This document shows positions 37,380 through 46,524 of a stretch of 64,000 nucleotides of DNA, one piece after another. How positions within the stretch are numbered: position 1 is the stretch's first letter; the number at the start of each line of letters is the position of its first letter. The stretch comes from Streptomyces sp. CB02923 (GTDB taxonomy: Bacteria; Actinomycetota; Actinomycetes; Streptomycetales; Streptomycetaceae): assembly GCF_001905005.1 (NCBI RefSeq), contig NZ_LWKZ01000004.1, forward strand, positions 44,138-108,137, in the 5' to 3' direction. The position numbers were made by a program, and so were the translations under genes. Under the pieces are notes generated by a model. That model did not search any database. It had not been told where the DNA came from and saw nothing but the letters and a program-made list of their open reading frames with translations.

Positions 37380-38531
37380 CTAGCGGTGCACCCGCGCGAC
37401 CCAGTCCGCCGGTTTGGCGATCTCCTGTTTGGTCGGCAGCGTGTTCGGTGACGTCCACACCCGGTTGAAGCCGTCCATGCCGACCTCGTCGACCACCGCC
37501 CGCACGAACCGCTCGCCGTCCCGGTACTGGCGCAGCTTCGCGTCCAGCCCCAGCAGCTTGCGCAGCGCCTGGTCGAGCCGGCCCGCGCCGCTCGCGCGCC
37601 GCTTCTGGAACTTCTCCCGGATCTCCGCGACGGACGGCACCACGTCCGGGCCGACGCCGTCCATCACGTAGTCGGCGTGCCCCTCCAGCAGCGACATCAC
37701 CGCCGTCAGCCGGGCCAGGATCTCCCGCTGGGCCGGGGTCTGCACCAGATCGACGAAACTGCGGCCCCCTTCGTCGGCCTCCTCGCCCTCCGGCCGGCCG
37801 CCGGTCAGCGACTGGGCGGCCTCCCGCAGCCGCTCCAGCAGCGTGCCCGGGTCGATCTCCGTCTCGCCGAGGAAGGACTGGATCTCCCCCTCGATGTGGT
37901 CGCGCAGCCAGGGCACGGCCGTGAACTGCGTACGGTGCGTCTCCTCGTGCAGGCAGACCCACATGCGGAAGTCGTGCGGGTCCACCTCCAGCTCCCGCTC
38001 GACATGGACGATGTTCGGCGCGACGAGCAGCAGCCGGCCGCCCTGCGCCGCGGCCGGCAGGTCCCGGGAGGCGGGCGCGAACGTCTCGTACTGCCCGAGG
38101 ACCCGCGAGGCCAGGAACGACAGCAGCATCCCCAGCTCCACGCCGGTCACCTTGCCGCCGACGGCTCCCAGCACCGCGCCGCCCGGCACGGAGGAACGCC
38201 GCTCCTCCATCTTCTGCAGCAGCGGCTTGAGCACCGCCCGGAAGCCGGCCACGTTCGCCTTGATCCAGCCCGCCCGGTCCACGACCAGGACCGGGGTGTC
38301 GTGCGCCTGCTCATGGCTCTGTTCCGACCCCGGCGGCCCCTCCGTCTCCGGCTGCACCATGCGGGTGAACGCGCGCACGTGCTCCTCGGAGGACTTCGCG
38401 TGCCTCCGCAACTCGGCGACGATCGCCCGTGCCTCGTCCCGGCTCACCTCTGGTCCCGGCCGTACGAACCGGGTCGCGGTCGCTACCGCGAGGTTCCAGT
38501 CGACCATCTCCACACCACCGATGCTCGTCAT
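37380..38531 (-). CDS. Zinc metalloprotease-like protein (DUF2342)
   Basis: A 383-residue member of the actinobacterial DUF2342 family, annotated variously as F420-associated hydrolase or zinc-dependent metalloprotease. The metal motif is MWVCLHEETHRTQFTAVPWLRDH (HExxH, about residues 196-200), followed by IEGEIQSFLGE and GHADYVMDGVG (candidate third ligand). The start MVDWNLAVATATRFVRPGP is characteristic. The ATG at 38529-38531 is supported by TACCGT seven bases upstream, consistent with a leaderless transcript. Neighbouring tilS (same strand, 207 bases away) and dacB give the usual order. Proteolytic activity has not been established from sequence. Confidence 0.88.
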   Translation of the reverse strand: MTSIGGVEMVDWNLAVATATRFVRPGPEVSRDEARAIVAELRRHAKSSEEHVRAFTRMVQPETEGPPGSEQSHEQAHDTPVLVVDRAGWIKANVAGFRAVLKPLLQKMEERRSSVPGGAVLGAVGGKVTGVELGMLLSFLASRVLGQYETFAPASRDLPAAAQGGRLLLVAPNIVHVERELEVDPHDFRMWVCLHEETHRTQFTAVPWLRDHIEGEIQSFLGETEIDPGTLLERLREAAQSLTGGRPEGEEADEGGRSFVDLVQTPAQREILARLTAVMSLLEGHADYVMDGVGPDVVPSVAEIREKFQKRRASGAGRLDQALRKLLGLDAKLRQYRDGERFVRAVVDEVGMDGFNRVWTSPNTLPTKQEIAKPADWVARVHR

Positions 38532-38617
38532 GGGTTCACGGTACGTGGGCGCTTCCGCTGGGGGTAGCGCAGCGCCCTTTGGGCGCGGGTTGCCGGTTCT
38601 TCGGTGCCGGTCCGCTC

Positions 38618-38750
38618 TTCGCCTGCGGCGGGCCGGGCCGGTTTGGTGGTGACGGTTCGCCCTCGGGTGCGGTTCGCCTGCGGCGGGCCTGGCCGGTTTG
38701 GTGGTGACGGTTCGCCCTCGGGTGCGGGTTCGTTGCGCCTGCGGCGGGCG
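38618..38750. repeat. 55-bp tandem repeat between dacB and DUF2342 genes
   Basis: A 55-bp unit starting TTCGCCTGCGGCGGGCC and containing GGTTTGGTGGTGACGGTTCG is present at 38618-38672 and 38673-38727, with a partial third copy to 38750. The whole spacer 38532-38885 has no gene. It also contains GGTTTGGTGG elements that read through on either strand without a start. Confidence 0.88.
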
Positions 38751-38885
38751 GTGGCCGCTGCGCGGGGCTGTCTGGTTCGGGGACGGGCCTGCGCGGCAGG
38801 CCGCTCCGGCCCGCCCCCTTCCGTTGGGGGGGTGGGAAGAGAGGTGGGTGGGGGCTGATCTCGGTGGCCCGGTGGCGCCTTGGAG

Positions 38886-40517
38886 TCAGCGGCAACCGCA
38901 GTTGGCCAGGGCTGAGGCCATCTTGTCCAAGGCTTGTTGGGCTGCCTGGGCGTCGGTGGTGTGGTTGGTCATGAAGGCGAAGACCAGGAGGCGGCCGTCG
39001 GTGTCCAGGACCGTGCCGGCCAGGGTGTTCACGCCGGTGAGGGTGCCGGTCTTGGCCCGTACGGTGCCTGCGCCCGCCTGCTCGCTCGCGTAGCGGCCGC
39101 GGAGTGTGCCGGTGAATCCGGCGATCGGCAGGCCGGTGGCGACCGACCGCAGTTCGGGGTGTTCGGCGGAGGTGGCCAGCGCGAGCAGGCGGGAGAGCAG
39201 GCCCGCCGAGGCCCTGTCGGTGCGGTCCAGTCCGCTGCCGTCCGCGAAGACGGCGCCGGTCAGCGGCAGGTTCAGCTTCGACAGTGTCTTGCGTACGGCC
39301 CGGTCCGCGCCCTCGAAGCTGGCCGGTTCGCCGGTGGCCAGGGCCGTCTGGCGGGCCAGGGCCTCGCCGATGTCGTTGTCGCTGTTGGTCAGCATCCGCT
39401 CGACGAGACCGGCGAGCGGCGGTGAGCTGGTGGTGGCGAGGCGGCGGGCCTTGGCGGGGGCGGTGGTCCGGGCGGGTGTGCCCTCGACCGTGATGCCGCG
39501 GTCCTTGAGCAGCTGTGCGAACGTCCGGGCCGCGGTGGCCGCCGGGTCGGTGTCGCGCGGTGCCGGGCCGGCCCGGGTCTCGTCGAGGCGTCCTTCGTCG
39601 GCCATGAGGGAGGTGACGGGGGTGATGTTCTCGTTGGGGCTTATGGGGTGGAGGACCGGGCCCGTGTAAGCCGAGAGGTCGTAGCCGAGCCGGACCTTGC
39701 CGGTGCCGCGCTCCTTGAGGGCACGGGCCGTGTCGTCGGCCAGCGTGCGGAGGCTGGCGGGCTGGTCCTGGACGCCGTGCTCCGGGGCGCGGGCGGTGAG
39801 CGTGGGGTCGCCGCCGCCGACCAGGACGAGGCCGCCGCGGGCGCCCTCGACGACGGTGGTGTCGATGCGGTGCTCGGGGCCGAGCGCGGTGAGCGCGGCG
39901 GTGGCGATGGCGAGTTTGACCGTGGAGGCGGGGGTGGCGTTCCGGCCCGGTTCCGCGCCGAAGAGTTCGCGGCCGGTCGCGGCGTCCACGACGGAGGCGG
40001 TACGCAGCGAGCCGAACGCGTCGTCCTTCATCAGCGGCGCGAGGACGCCGGCCACCCCCTTGGCGCTGGGCGGACCGTTACTCCCGGCGCGCGGGGGCAC
40101 ACCGATCGCGGCCAGGACGGGCGGCGCGCTGGGAGCCGGGGCGGTACCGCCGGGAACGTGATGCTCGCCACGCGTATCTCCGGGCGCCACGGCGCGGGCG
40201 CGCTCGGCCGTACGCTGGCCGGAGTCCCACGGACCGGCCGCCGCCACCGCTCCGGCCGAGACCAGCAGGCCGAGGACGGTGGAGCTGGCCGTCAGCCGTA
40301 CGGTCTGCCGCTGCTGTTTGGAGGCGGACCACCAGGCGTTACGGGTGGAGTCCGCCGCGGACCGGTAGGCCGAACGTGCCGAACCGGCCGCCGAACGGGT
40401 CATGGACACGGCGGCGGACCCCGCCGACCGCGCCGAGCCCGCCGCCGTCCGGACGGAACGTTGCGCCAACCGCTGCGCTGCCTGCCATCTGACCTGCAAC
40501 GACCTGGTCTCCGGCAC
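38886..40517 (-). CDS. dacB: D-alanyl-D-alanine carboxypeptidase/endopeptidase (PBP4 type)
   Basis: Secreted class C penicillin-binding protein trimming peptidoglycan stems. A basic, Ser/Ala/Arg-rich cytoplasmic N-terminus of about 75 residues precedes the membrane segment [21 protein letters not shown]. The catalytic SxxK is [12 protein letters not shown], the SxN is [16 protein letters not shown] and the KTG is [18 protein letters not shown] Gly-rich [15 protein letters not shown] motif and a long insertion are as in PBP4. It ends NCGCR, an unusual cysteine pair. The 543-residue length exceeds typical PBP4. A GTG start (40515-40517) is likely. It is divergent from ppa, 86 bases apart. Confidence 0.93.
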   Translation of the reverse strand: MPETRSLQVRWQAAQRLAQRSVRTAAGSARSAGSAAVSMTRSAAGSARSAYRSAADSTRNAWWSASKQQRQTVRLTASSTVLGLLVSAGAVAAAGPWDSGQRTAERARAVAPGDTRGEHHVPGGTAPAPSAPPVLAAIGVPPRAGSNGPPSAKGVAGVLAPLMKDDAFGSLRTASVVDAATGRELFGAEPGRNATPASTVKLAIATAALTALGPEHRIDTTVVEGARGGLVLVGGGDPTLTARAPEHGVQDQPASLRTLADDTARALKERGTGKVRLGYDLSAYTGPVLHPISPNENITPVTSLMADEGRLDETRAGPAPRDTDPAATAARTFAQLLKDRGITVEGTPARTTAPAKARRLATTSSPPLAGLVERMLTNSDNDIGEALARQTALATGEPASFEGADRAVRKTLSKLNLPLTGAVFADGSGLDRTDRASAGLLSRLLALATSAEHPELRSVATGLPIAGFTGTLRGRYASEQAGAGTVRAKTGTLTGVNTLAGTVLDTDGRLLVFAFMTNHTTDAQAAQQALDKMASALANCGCR

Positions 40518-40603
40518 CTAGGACCAGCCCCTTTCGCCACCACACACCTGCGTGGGGGACACTTAATCACCAGACGTATGTGTTGATCATGGAGGAGCCA
40601 CCC

Positions 40604-41101
40604 GTGGAGTTCGACGTCACCATCGAGATCCCGAAGGGTTCGCGGAACAAGTACGAGGTGGACCACGAGACCGGACGGATCCGTCTGGACCGTCGACTCT
40701 TCACCTCGACCAGCTACCCGGCCGACTACGGCTTCGTCGAGAACACCCTCGGCGAGGACGGTGACCCGCTGGACGCGCTGGTCATTCTGGACGAGCCGAC
40801 GTTCCCCGGATGCCTGATCAAGTGCCGCGCCATCGGCATGTTCCGGATGACCGACGAGGCCGGCGGCGACGACAAGCTGCTGTGCGTCCCGGCGTCCGAC
40901 CCGCGCGTGGAGCACCTGCGCGACATCCACCACGTGTCGGAGTTCGACCGCCTGGAGATCCAGCACTTCTTCGAGGTCTACAAGGACCTGGAGCCCGGCA
41001 AGTCCGTCGAAGGCGCGGACTGGGTCGGCCGCGCCGAGGCCGAGGCCGAGATCGAGGCGTCGTACAAGCGCCTGGAGGCCCAGGGCGGCGCCCACCACTG
41101 A
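40604..41101 (+). CDS. ppa: Inorganic pyrophosphatase
   Basis: Soluble family I pyrophosphatase, pulling biosynthetic reactions by hydrolysing PPi. Motifs [49 protein letters not shown] (with the DxDPxD metal site) and [15 protein letters not shown] are standard. The GTG at 40604-40606 is chosen: GGAGG lies eight bases upstream and the resulting 165-residue length matches the family; an ATG eight codons upstream would place its frame over the ribosome binding site. A strong terminator follows at 41124-41160. Confidence 0.96.
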   Translation: MEFDVTIEIPKGSRNKYEVDHETGRIRLDRRLFTSTSYPADYGFVENTLGEDGDPLDALVILDEPTFPGCLIKCRAIGMFRMTDEAGGDDKLLCVPASDPRVEHLRDIHHVSEFDRLEIQHFFEVYKDLEPGKSVEGADWVGRAEAEAEIEASYKRLEAQGGAHH

Positions 41102-41123
41102 GCCTGCGGCTCGTGGAGCAGTG

Positions 41124-41160
41124 ACGAAGGCGGCACCCGCTGGACGGGTGCCGCCTTCGT
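41124..41160. terminator. Terminator after ppa
   Basis: Perfect 16-bp inverted repeat (41124-41139 and 41145-41160) with a five-base loop CTGGA, just downstream of ppa. It lies in the spacer shared with the convergent ThrE-type gene. Confidence 0.9.
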
Positions 41161-41221
41161 GTTGTCCGGGGCGGGACGGGGAGGGGTCCGGAGGGCTGTC
41201 CGGGGCAGCCCCCGCGGGCTG

Positions 41222-43018
41222 CTAGAAGCCGCGCGTCCGCTTCGCGGCCCGCCGTTCGCCCGGCTCTTCCTGGGTCACGCCGGGCGCCCTCATGAAGAGG
41301 CGCGCCACCTCGCCTCCGAGGTTCACGCCGACCGCGATGGCCAGCGCCAGGGAGGCGGCCTTGATGAGGGACGAGACGCCGGGGCCGATGTCGCCCTGGG
41401 CGAAGTTGAGCAGGCCGAAGTACGTGGCGCTACCGGGCAGCAGCGGCCCGATCGCGGCGGTCACGTACGGCAGCGCGGAAGCGTAGCGGTAGCGGCTGAG
41501 GAGCTGGCCGAAGAGGCCGACGAGGCCGGCCGCGATGGCCGTGGCGGGGACCGCGTTCATGCCGCTGACGTTGGCGAGCGCGCCGTACACGACCCATGCG
41601 ACACCACCGTTGAGCGTGGCGAACAGGACGGTGTGACGTTCCTGCTGGAGCAGTACGCAGAAGGCCAGCGCCAGCATCATGGCCGCCACGATCTGCACCG
41701 GTGGATCGGTGAACACGGCGAACCCGGCCGCCGGATAGAGATACTCCGGATTGAGCTGGAGGCCGATGTAGAGCGCGGCGAGCACGCCGATGACGATGCC
41801 GACGATGAGATAGCCGACTTCCAGCAGACGTGCCGAGGCGGTGATGTAATACCCCGTCAGGCCGTCCTGAACCGCCGCCACCAGCGCCCGTCCCGGGATC
41901 AGCGCGAACAGGCCACCGGTGATCACCGCGGACGCCTGGACGGCGACGTGCGAGAAGCTGAGGGCGACTCCTATGGCGGCCGGCGGCATGGCCGCGACCA
42001 CGAACTGGTAGAACTCCGGCAGCCCGCGGCTGGACGCCAGCCAGGCCAGCCGGTCGCCGAGCATCGAGCCGATCGCCGCCGCGATGAAGACGATCGCCCC
42101 GCCGCCGACCAGCATGCTCGCCGCGCCGGACAGCAGCCCGGAGGCGACGGTCAGCGACCAGCTCGGGAAGGGGTGCCGGTTACGGCGGATCTCGGCCAGG
42201 CCGCGGTACGCCTCCTCCAGGGTGATGCCCTCGGAGGTGATGTCGTCGACGAGGCGGAAGACCGCGGAGAGCCGGGTGTAGTCCACGCCGCGCCGGCGCA
42301 CCGTGCGGCTGGCCGTCACCGGGTCGTCGACCAGGGACGGCTGGTAGGAGATCGACAGCAGGGTGAAGGTGACGGTGGGCTCGACGCGCTCCAGCCCGTA
42401 CGCGTGCGCGACGCCGAACATCGCGGCTTCCACGTCCTCCGCGCCCTCGCCGCCGGCCAGCAGGATCTCGCCGATACGCAGGGTCAGGTCCAGGACGCGC
42501 GGCACCGCCGGCCCGCTCTCCTCGGCGCGCTCCGCCCGCTCCGGGACCGGCCGCTCGCCGACCGGCATCCGCAGCATCGTGCGCATCCGGTCCTGCCAGG
42601 GCGTCTGCTTGGTCAGGTTGATGACGGGGATGCCGTGCGGCGGGGTGAAGGAGGGCCAGCCCGCCGGGGTCCGGTCGGGCAGTTGGTGCTGGCCGGTGGT
42701 GCTGCTGGTGGTGCCGGCGGGCGGGGTGAAGGCGGATCCCTCCGGCTCGGCCGGTGTCTCGGTCTTCAGGCCGTCGGGGACGGCGAACTCGGAGGTGGGG
42801 TGCTCTTCCTCGGGGACCTGCGGATACGTGTACGGCACGCCGAGCGGCGGGGTGAAGGCGCTGCGTGCTTCGTCCGACTGGGACTTGCGGTCCTCGGACT
42901 GATCGTTTCCACCGTTCGTACCATTACCGGCGCCGTATGCGCCTCTGACGCCGTTCACGCCGTTCTTCCCGTTCGTGCCGTTGGTTCCGCGCTGGCCCCG
43001 CTGTGCGTCCGACGCCAC
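41222..43018 (-). CDS. ThrE-family threonine/serine exporter
   Basis: Membrane protein predicted to export small amino acids. Residues 165-300 form the cytoplasmic ThrE domain (VLDLTLRIGEILLAGGEGAEDVEAAM, TVTFTLLSISY, VDYTRLSAVFRLVDDI). About ten membrane helices follow (SLTVASGLLSGAASMLVGG through ALAIAVGVNLGGEVARLFM), with the second half matching the DUF3815 unit; the fusion is the standard actinobacterial form. The first 160 residues are odd: an Asn-Gly rich stretch (GTNGTNGKNGVNG) and three spaced FTPPxG motifs at about residues 55, 97 and 124. At 598 residues it is longer than many ThrE proteins because of that tail. It is convergent with ppa. Confidence 0.9.
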   Translation of the reverse strand: MASDAQRGQRGTNGTNGKNGVNGVRGAYGAGNGTNGGNDQSEDRKSQSDEARSAFTPPLGVPYTYPQVPEEEHPTSEFAVPDGLKTETPAEPEGSAFTPPAGTTSSTTGQHQLPDRTPAGWPSFTPPHGIPVINLTKQTPWQDRMRTMLRMPVGERPVPERAERAEESGPAVPRVLDLTLRIGEILLAGGEGAEDVEAAMFGVAHAYGLERVEPTVTFTLLSISYQPSLVDDPVTASRTVRRRGVDYTRLSAVFRLVDDITSEGITLEEAYRGLAEIRRNRHPFPSWSLTVASGLLSGAASMLVGGGAIVFIAAAIGSMLGDRLAWLASSRGLPEFYQFVVAAMPPAAIGVALSFSHVAVQASAVITGGLFALIPGRALVAAVQDGLTGYYITASARLLEVGYLIVGIVIGVLAALYIGLQLNPEYLYPAAGFAVFTDPPVQIVAAMMLALAFCVLLQQERHTVLFATLNGGVAWVVYGALANVSGMNAVPATAIAAGLVGLFGQLLSRYRYASALPYVTAAIGPLLPGSATYFGLLNFAQGDIGPGVSSLIKAASLALAIAVGVNLGGEVARLFMRAPGVTQEEPGERRAAKRTRGF

Positions 43019-43293
43019 GTCTCTTCGCTCCTCGTACGCCTCCTGCCGACCGTCAAGGACACGATGCCTGATGGTCGGCAGGGGCGCGCGTGGCGGGGCC
43101 CTTACTACGGTTCATATGAGCTGCGAGTGTCCCCTGCGCCTCAGGGGAAACCCATGAATCCCGGCCCGGCGGCACCATAGGCGTCGCTCGGCGGCCACCG
43201 GCACCACCCTGCGCAGGTCACCGGCACCGCCGTACGCAGAATGCCGTACGTCACCCGCCGGCGGTACCGCCGATCGGGCTCAGCGCTCAGCGC

Positions 43294-44013
43294 TCAGCGC
43301 TTGGCGTGCCGGCCGCGGCGGCCGTCGCTGCCGGGCTGGCGGGGCGGCTGGACGGCGCCCGCCGGGTCGTACGACTGCTGGGCCGCGGCCTTCTTGCTCT
43401 TGCCGCGGGCGCGCAGGTACTCGATGGCGATCGGGACGACCGAGATCAGCACGATCGCGACGAGGATCAGCTCGATGTGCTTGTGGACGAACTCGATGTT
43501 GCCCAGGGAGGCGCCGAGCAGGGTGACACCGGCGCCCCACAGGGTGCCGCCGATGACGTTGAAGGTGATGAACGAGCGGTAGTTCATCTTGCTCACGCCC
43601 GCGATGATGGGCGTGAAGGTCCGCACGATCGGCACGAAGCGGGCCAGGATCAGCGACTTCGGGCCGTGCTTCTCGAAGAACTCGTGCGCCTTCTCCACGT
43701 TCTCCTGCTTGAAGAGCTTGGAGTCCGGGCGTTTGAAGAGCGAGGGGCCGACCTTGCGGCCGAAGAGGTACCCGGCCTGGTCGCCGAGGACCGCCGCGAG
43801 CACGATCAGCAGACACACCAGCCACAGCGGCTTGTCCAGCTTGTCCGTCGTCACCAGCAGGCCGGTGGTGAACAGGAGCGAGTCGCCCGGCAGGAAGAAG
43901 CCGATCAGCAGGCCGGACTCCGCGAAGACGATGATCAGCACGCCGATCAGCCCGAACGTGCCGATCAGGTAGTCCGGGTCCAGCCACTGGGGGCCGAGCG
44001 CGAGAGTATTCAC
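43294..44013 (-). CDS. DedA-family membrane protein
   Basis: A 239-residue DedA/SNARE-associated family protein, now linked in bacteria to undecaprenyl-phosphate and lipid flipping. Family features: FGLIGVLIIVFAESGLLIGFFLPGDSLLFTTGLL, LIVLAAVLGDQAGYLFGRKVGP, the basic amphipathic stretch KRPDSKLFKQENVEKAHEFFEKHG, and ILARFVPIVRTFTPIIAGVSKM with the conserved FxPxxR. The GTG at 44011-44013 has AGGAG about ten bases upstream. The last 40 residues are soluble and basic (GKSKKAAAQQSYDP). It is transcribed in the same direction as the ThrE gene but separated by 275 bases. Confidence 0.93.
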   Translation of the reverse strand: MNTLALGPQWLDPDYLIGTFGLIGVLIIVFAESGLLIGFFLPGDSLLFTTGLLVTTDKLDKPLWLVCLLIVLAAVLGDQAGYLFGRKVGPSLFKRPDSKLFKQENVEKAHEFFEKHGPKSLILARFVPIVRTFTPIIAGVSKMNYRSFITFNVIGGTLWGAGVTLLGASLGNIEFVHKHIELILVAIVLISVVPIAIEYLRARGKSKKAAAQQSYDPAGAVQPPRQPGSDGRRGRHAKR

Positions 44014-44341
44014 GGGGTGAAGGCTCCTGGGTCGAGGGCGCCGGATCGTGCGGTACGACGGGTGTGCAGGCGCAGTGTGCGGCCCAAAGCTATCAACGCC
44101 GGATGACGGGGCATGGTTCCAGCCGCCCGCTGCCGCCCCCGGAGGCCCTTCGGCGTGCCCCACGGGACCGTCCCCGACGTCACACCGTCGCCCCCACCAC
44201 CCGCTTCCACCCCGCCTCCACCCGCTTCACCATGGCCGGACACCCCCGACCGGATTCCCCGCGTCCTCCCCTCCCCCATGAGACGCTCCCCGCGAGGAGC
44301 CGGCCCCCAGGCGGCTCACCACACGGAGGGACGGGCACACG
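44014..44341. other. 328-base spacer between divergent dedA-like and ybjQ-like genes
   Basis: C-rich on the plus strand with no credible gene. It should hold both divergent promoters; I see only the Shine-Dalgarno GGAGGG (about 44323-44328) of the downstream gene and the AGGAG of the upstream gene. No operator-like palindrome stood out. Confidence 0.4.
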
Positions 44342-44713
44342 ATGGGCATCGAGGAGTTCGGCGGCGGCCAGGCCGCGCAGGCGGACGTGCTGGTGGTGAC
44401 GACCAACGACGTTCCCGGATACGAGGTGCAGCGGGTCGTCGGCGAGGTGTTCGGCCTGACGGTGCGCTCGCGCCACCTGGGCAGCCAGATCGGGGCCGGG
44501 CTGAAGTCGATGATCGGCGGCGAGCTGAAGGGCCTGACGAAGACGCTCGTGGAGACCCGTAACCAGGCGATGGAACGGCTCGTGGAGCAGGCGCGGGCGC
44601 GCGGCGCGAACGCGGTGCTGATGTTCCGCTTCGACGTGACGGAGGCGGCGGACGTGGGCACGGAGGTCTGCGCGTACGGCACCGCCGTCGTCATCGCCCC
44701 GAAGAACGCCTGA
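44342..44713 (+). CDS. YbjQ/UPF0145 heavy-metal-binding domain protein
   Basis: A 123-residue pentamer-forming small protein of the YbjQ (DUF74) family. ADVLVVTTNDVPGYEVQRVVGEVFGLTVRS opens the beta-sandwich. RNQAMERLVEQARARGANAVLMFRFDV and EVCAYGTAVVI form the conserved remainder. The family is called heavy-metal-binding on weak evidence; the function is unknown. GGAGGG precedes the ATG by about 13 bases. The gene stands alone, convergent with tipA behind a strong hairpin at 44772-44810. Confidence 0.9.
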   Translation: MGIEEFGGGQAAQADVLVVTTNDVPGYEVQRVVGEVFGLTVRSRHLGSQIGAGLKSMIGGELKGLTKTLVETRNQAMERLVEQARARGANAVLMFRFDVTEAADVGTEVCAYGTAVVIAPKNA

Positions 44714-44771
44714 GAACAACCGGTGGCCGGCCGCCGGTGTCTGATCGCAGGCCGCGGGGCCGCCGGTACGG

Positions 44772-44810
44772 CCGTACGGGCCAGGGGGCGCGCGCCCCTG
44801 CCCCGTACGG
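44772..44810. terminator. Bidirectional terminator between ybjQ-like gene and tipA
   Basis: Inverted repeat with arms CCGTACGGGCCAGGGG and CCCCTGCCCCGTACGG (one mismatch) and a GCGCGC-rich loop, lying between two convergent genes. It ends two bases before the tipA stop codon. Confidence 0.75.
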
Positions 44811-44812
44811 GC

Positions 44813-45571
44813 TCAGCTGTTGCGGACCGCGTTGGCCAGCATCGCGTCGCGCAGGTAGACGGCCAGCCCCGGCCGGATGGCCTCATAGGTGGCCGTGAAG
44901 CGCTCGTCCGCGACGTACATCTCACCGAGACAGGTGTGCATCTCGTGCGAGCAGTCGTAGTAGCCGGACGAGATGAACCGGCGGTGCTCCTCGGCCACGT
45001 CCATCGCCTCGGCCGACTCGGCGGGCAGCCCGCTCTCCATCACGTCGGCCATCCTGCGGTGGACGGCGTCGAACTCCTCGGTCAGCCGCTTCCAGTCCTC
45101 CTTGGTGTACGAGGCGGTCCGACGCTGCGACTCCTGGTACGCCTCGGTGTGCCCCCACCGCTCGCGTACCTCCTCGACATGATCGTCCGGGTCGAAGTCG
45201 CCGAACACCTCGAACTTCTCCTCGGGGGTGAGATTGACGCCCATCTTGCGTGCCTCCATCGCGTGTTCGACGGCGGCGGCCATGGCCTGGAGCTTGCCGA
45301 TCCGGGCGCGCAGCAGCGTGTGCTGCCGCCGCAGATGTTCCTGCGGGTCGGCGTCCGGATCGTCCAGAAGGGCCGCCACCTCGTCGAGCGGGAAGCCGAG
45401 CTCCCGGTAGAACATGATCTGCTGGAGCCGGTCGAGATCGGCGTCGCCGTAGCGCCGGTGGCCCGCGTGGCTGCGCTCCCCCGGCACCAGCAGCCCGATC
45501 CCGTCGTAATGGTGCAGAGTGCGCACCGTCACACCGGCGAACCCCGCGACCTGCCCCACCGAATAACCCAC
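44813..45571 (-). CDS. tipA: TipA, thiopeptide-binding MerR-family regulator
   Basis: Autogenous activator that captures thiopeptide antibiotics such as thiostrepton. The N-terminal MerR domain reads GYSVGQVAGFAGVTVRTLHHYDGIGLL and RRYGDADLDRLQQIMFYRELGF. A coiled coil leads to the TipAS domain from about residue 110 (MAAAVEHAMEARKMGVNLTPEEKFEVF, FGDFDPDDHVEEVRERWG). Both cysteines of SGYYDCSHEMHTCLGEMY, one of which bonds the antibiotic in the known protein, are kept. The 252-residue length equals TipA-L of S. lividans, and the internal Met would allow a TipA-S form. The GTG at 45569-45571 has AAAGGAGG eight bases upstream. Its promoter (45611-45641) matches the known inducible tipA promoter. 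Confidence 0.95.
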   Translation of the reverse strand: MGYSVGQVAGFAGVTVRTLHHYDGIGLLVPGERSHAGHRRYGDADLDRLQQIMFYRELGFPLDEVAALLDDPDADPQEHLRRQHTLLRARIGKLQAMAAAVEHAMEARKMGVNLTPEEKFEVFGDFDPDDHVEEVRERWGHTEAYQESQRRTASYTKEDWKRLTEEFDAVHRRMADVMESGLPAESAEAMDVAEEHRRFISSGYYDCSHEMHTCLGEMYVADERFTATYEAIRPGLAVYLRDAMLANAVRNS

Positions 45572-45610
45572 TGCCCCGCCCTCCTTTCCGGCCTTTCCGG
45601 TACGCACTCC

Positions 45611-45641
45611 ACGATGCGTCCTCACGCCACGTGAGGTGCAA
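45611..45641 (-). promoter_or_regulatory. tipA promoter with 19-bp spacer and inverted repeat
   Basis: Reading the minus strand: TTGCAC (-35, 45636-45641), 19 bases containing the inverted repeat CTCACGTGGCGTGAG (45621-45635), then CATCGT (-10, 45611-45616). The layout and much of the sequence match my memory of the thiostrepton-inducible S. lividans tipA promoter, where MerR-type activators twist a long spacer. Confidence 0.85.
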
Positions 45642-45696
45642 GTCCGCATACCGGAAACCCGTGGGGCGGACGGAACATCAGTGGCATCCTGCCGAC

Positions 45697-46371
45697 ATGC
45701 TGGGGATAACCGATCTTCCGACCTACCTGGCGGGCTGCGCGCTCATCGTTCTGCTGCCGGGCCCGAACTCGCTGTACGTCGTCTCCGTGGCGGCCCGGCG
45801 CGGCCGGCGCGTGGCCTACCGCGCGGCGGCCGGTGTGCTGTGCGGAGACACCGTGCTGATGGCCCTCTCGGCGGGCGGCGTGGCATCGCTCCTCCAGGCC
45901 AGCCCGGTCCTTTTCACCATCGTCAAATTCGCCGGCGCGGGCTATCTGACGTGGCTCGCGGTGGGAATGCTGCGCGGCGCGTGGTCACTGTGGCGCAATC
46001 GGGAGGCCGCGAAGTCCCTCCGCAAGAAGGCCACGGCCGGGGACACCCCCGCCGCCAAGGAAGCCCGCGAACGCCCGTACCGCCGCGCGCTGGTGATCAG
46101 CCTTCTCAACCCGAAGGCGATCCTCTTCTTCATCTCCTTCTTCGTCCAGTTCGTCGACCCGCACTACCCCCACCCCGTGCTCTCCTTCCTCACCCTCGGC
46201 ACCTGGGCCCAGCTCTTCAGCGTCACCTACCTCTCGATCCTCATCTTCAGCGGCACCTACCTCGCCGCCACCTTCCGCCGCCGCAAACGCCTGACAGCGG
46301 GCCTGTCGGCCGGCGCGGGCGCGGCATTCCTGGGCTTCGCGGCGAAATTGTCACTGGCAAGTTCGGGGTGA
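45697..46371 (+). CDS. LysE-family amino acid/metabolite exporter
   Basis: A 224-residue LysE/RhtB-type exporter with six membrane helices. GCALIVLLPGPNSLYVVSVAARRG is the diagnostic N-terminal PGPN motif. AAAGVLCGDTVLMALSAGGVASLL, FTIVKFAGAGYLTWLAVGMLRGA, and RRALVISLLNPKAILFFISFFVQFV (NPKA motif) follow. The ATG at 45697 lacks a Shine-Dalgarno, suggesting a leaderless transcript. It is divergent from tipA, and its upstream region overlaps the tipA promoter; TipA could therefore influence it, which is untested. The substrate is unknown. Confidence 0.9.
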   Translation: MLGITDLPTYLAGCALIVLLPGPNSLYVVSVAARRGRRVAYRAAAGVLCGDTVLMALSAGGVASLLQASPVLFTIVKFAGAGYLTWLAVGMLRGAWSLWRNREAAKSLRKKATAGDTPAAKEARERPYRRALVISLLNPKAILFFISFFVQFVDPHYPHPVLSFLTLGTWAQLFSVTYLSILIFSGTYLAATFRRRKRLTAGLSAGAGAAFLGFAAKLSLASSG

Positions 46372-46524
46372 CCGGCAGCGCCCGGAAATGGCGCCCACAG
46401 TCCGCGTAGGCACAGCAACGATGCACGCGGGAAGTCCCTGCACACACCTCCCCGGCGCTACCCTTCGGCAACGGGAGGCGAAATGGGGAAGCAGATAAGA
46501 AACCACTCCCAGCCGCACATCCCA

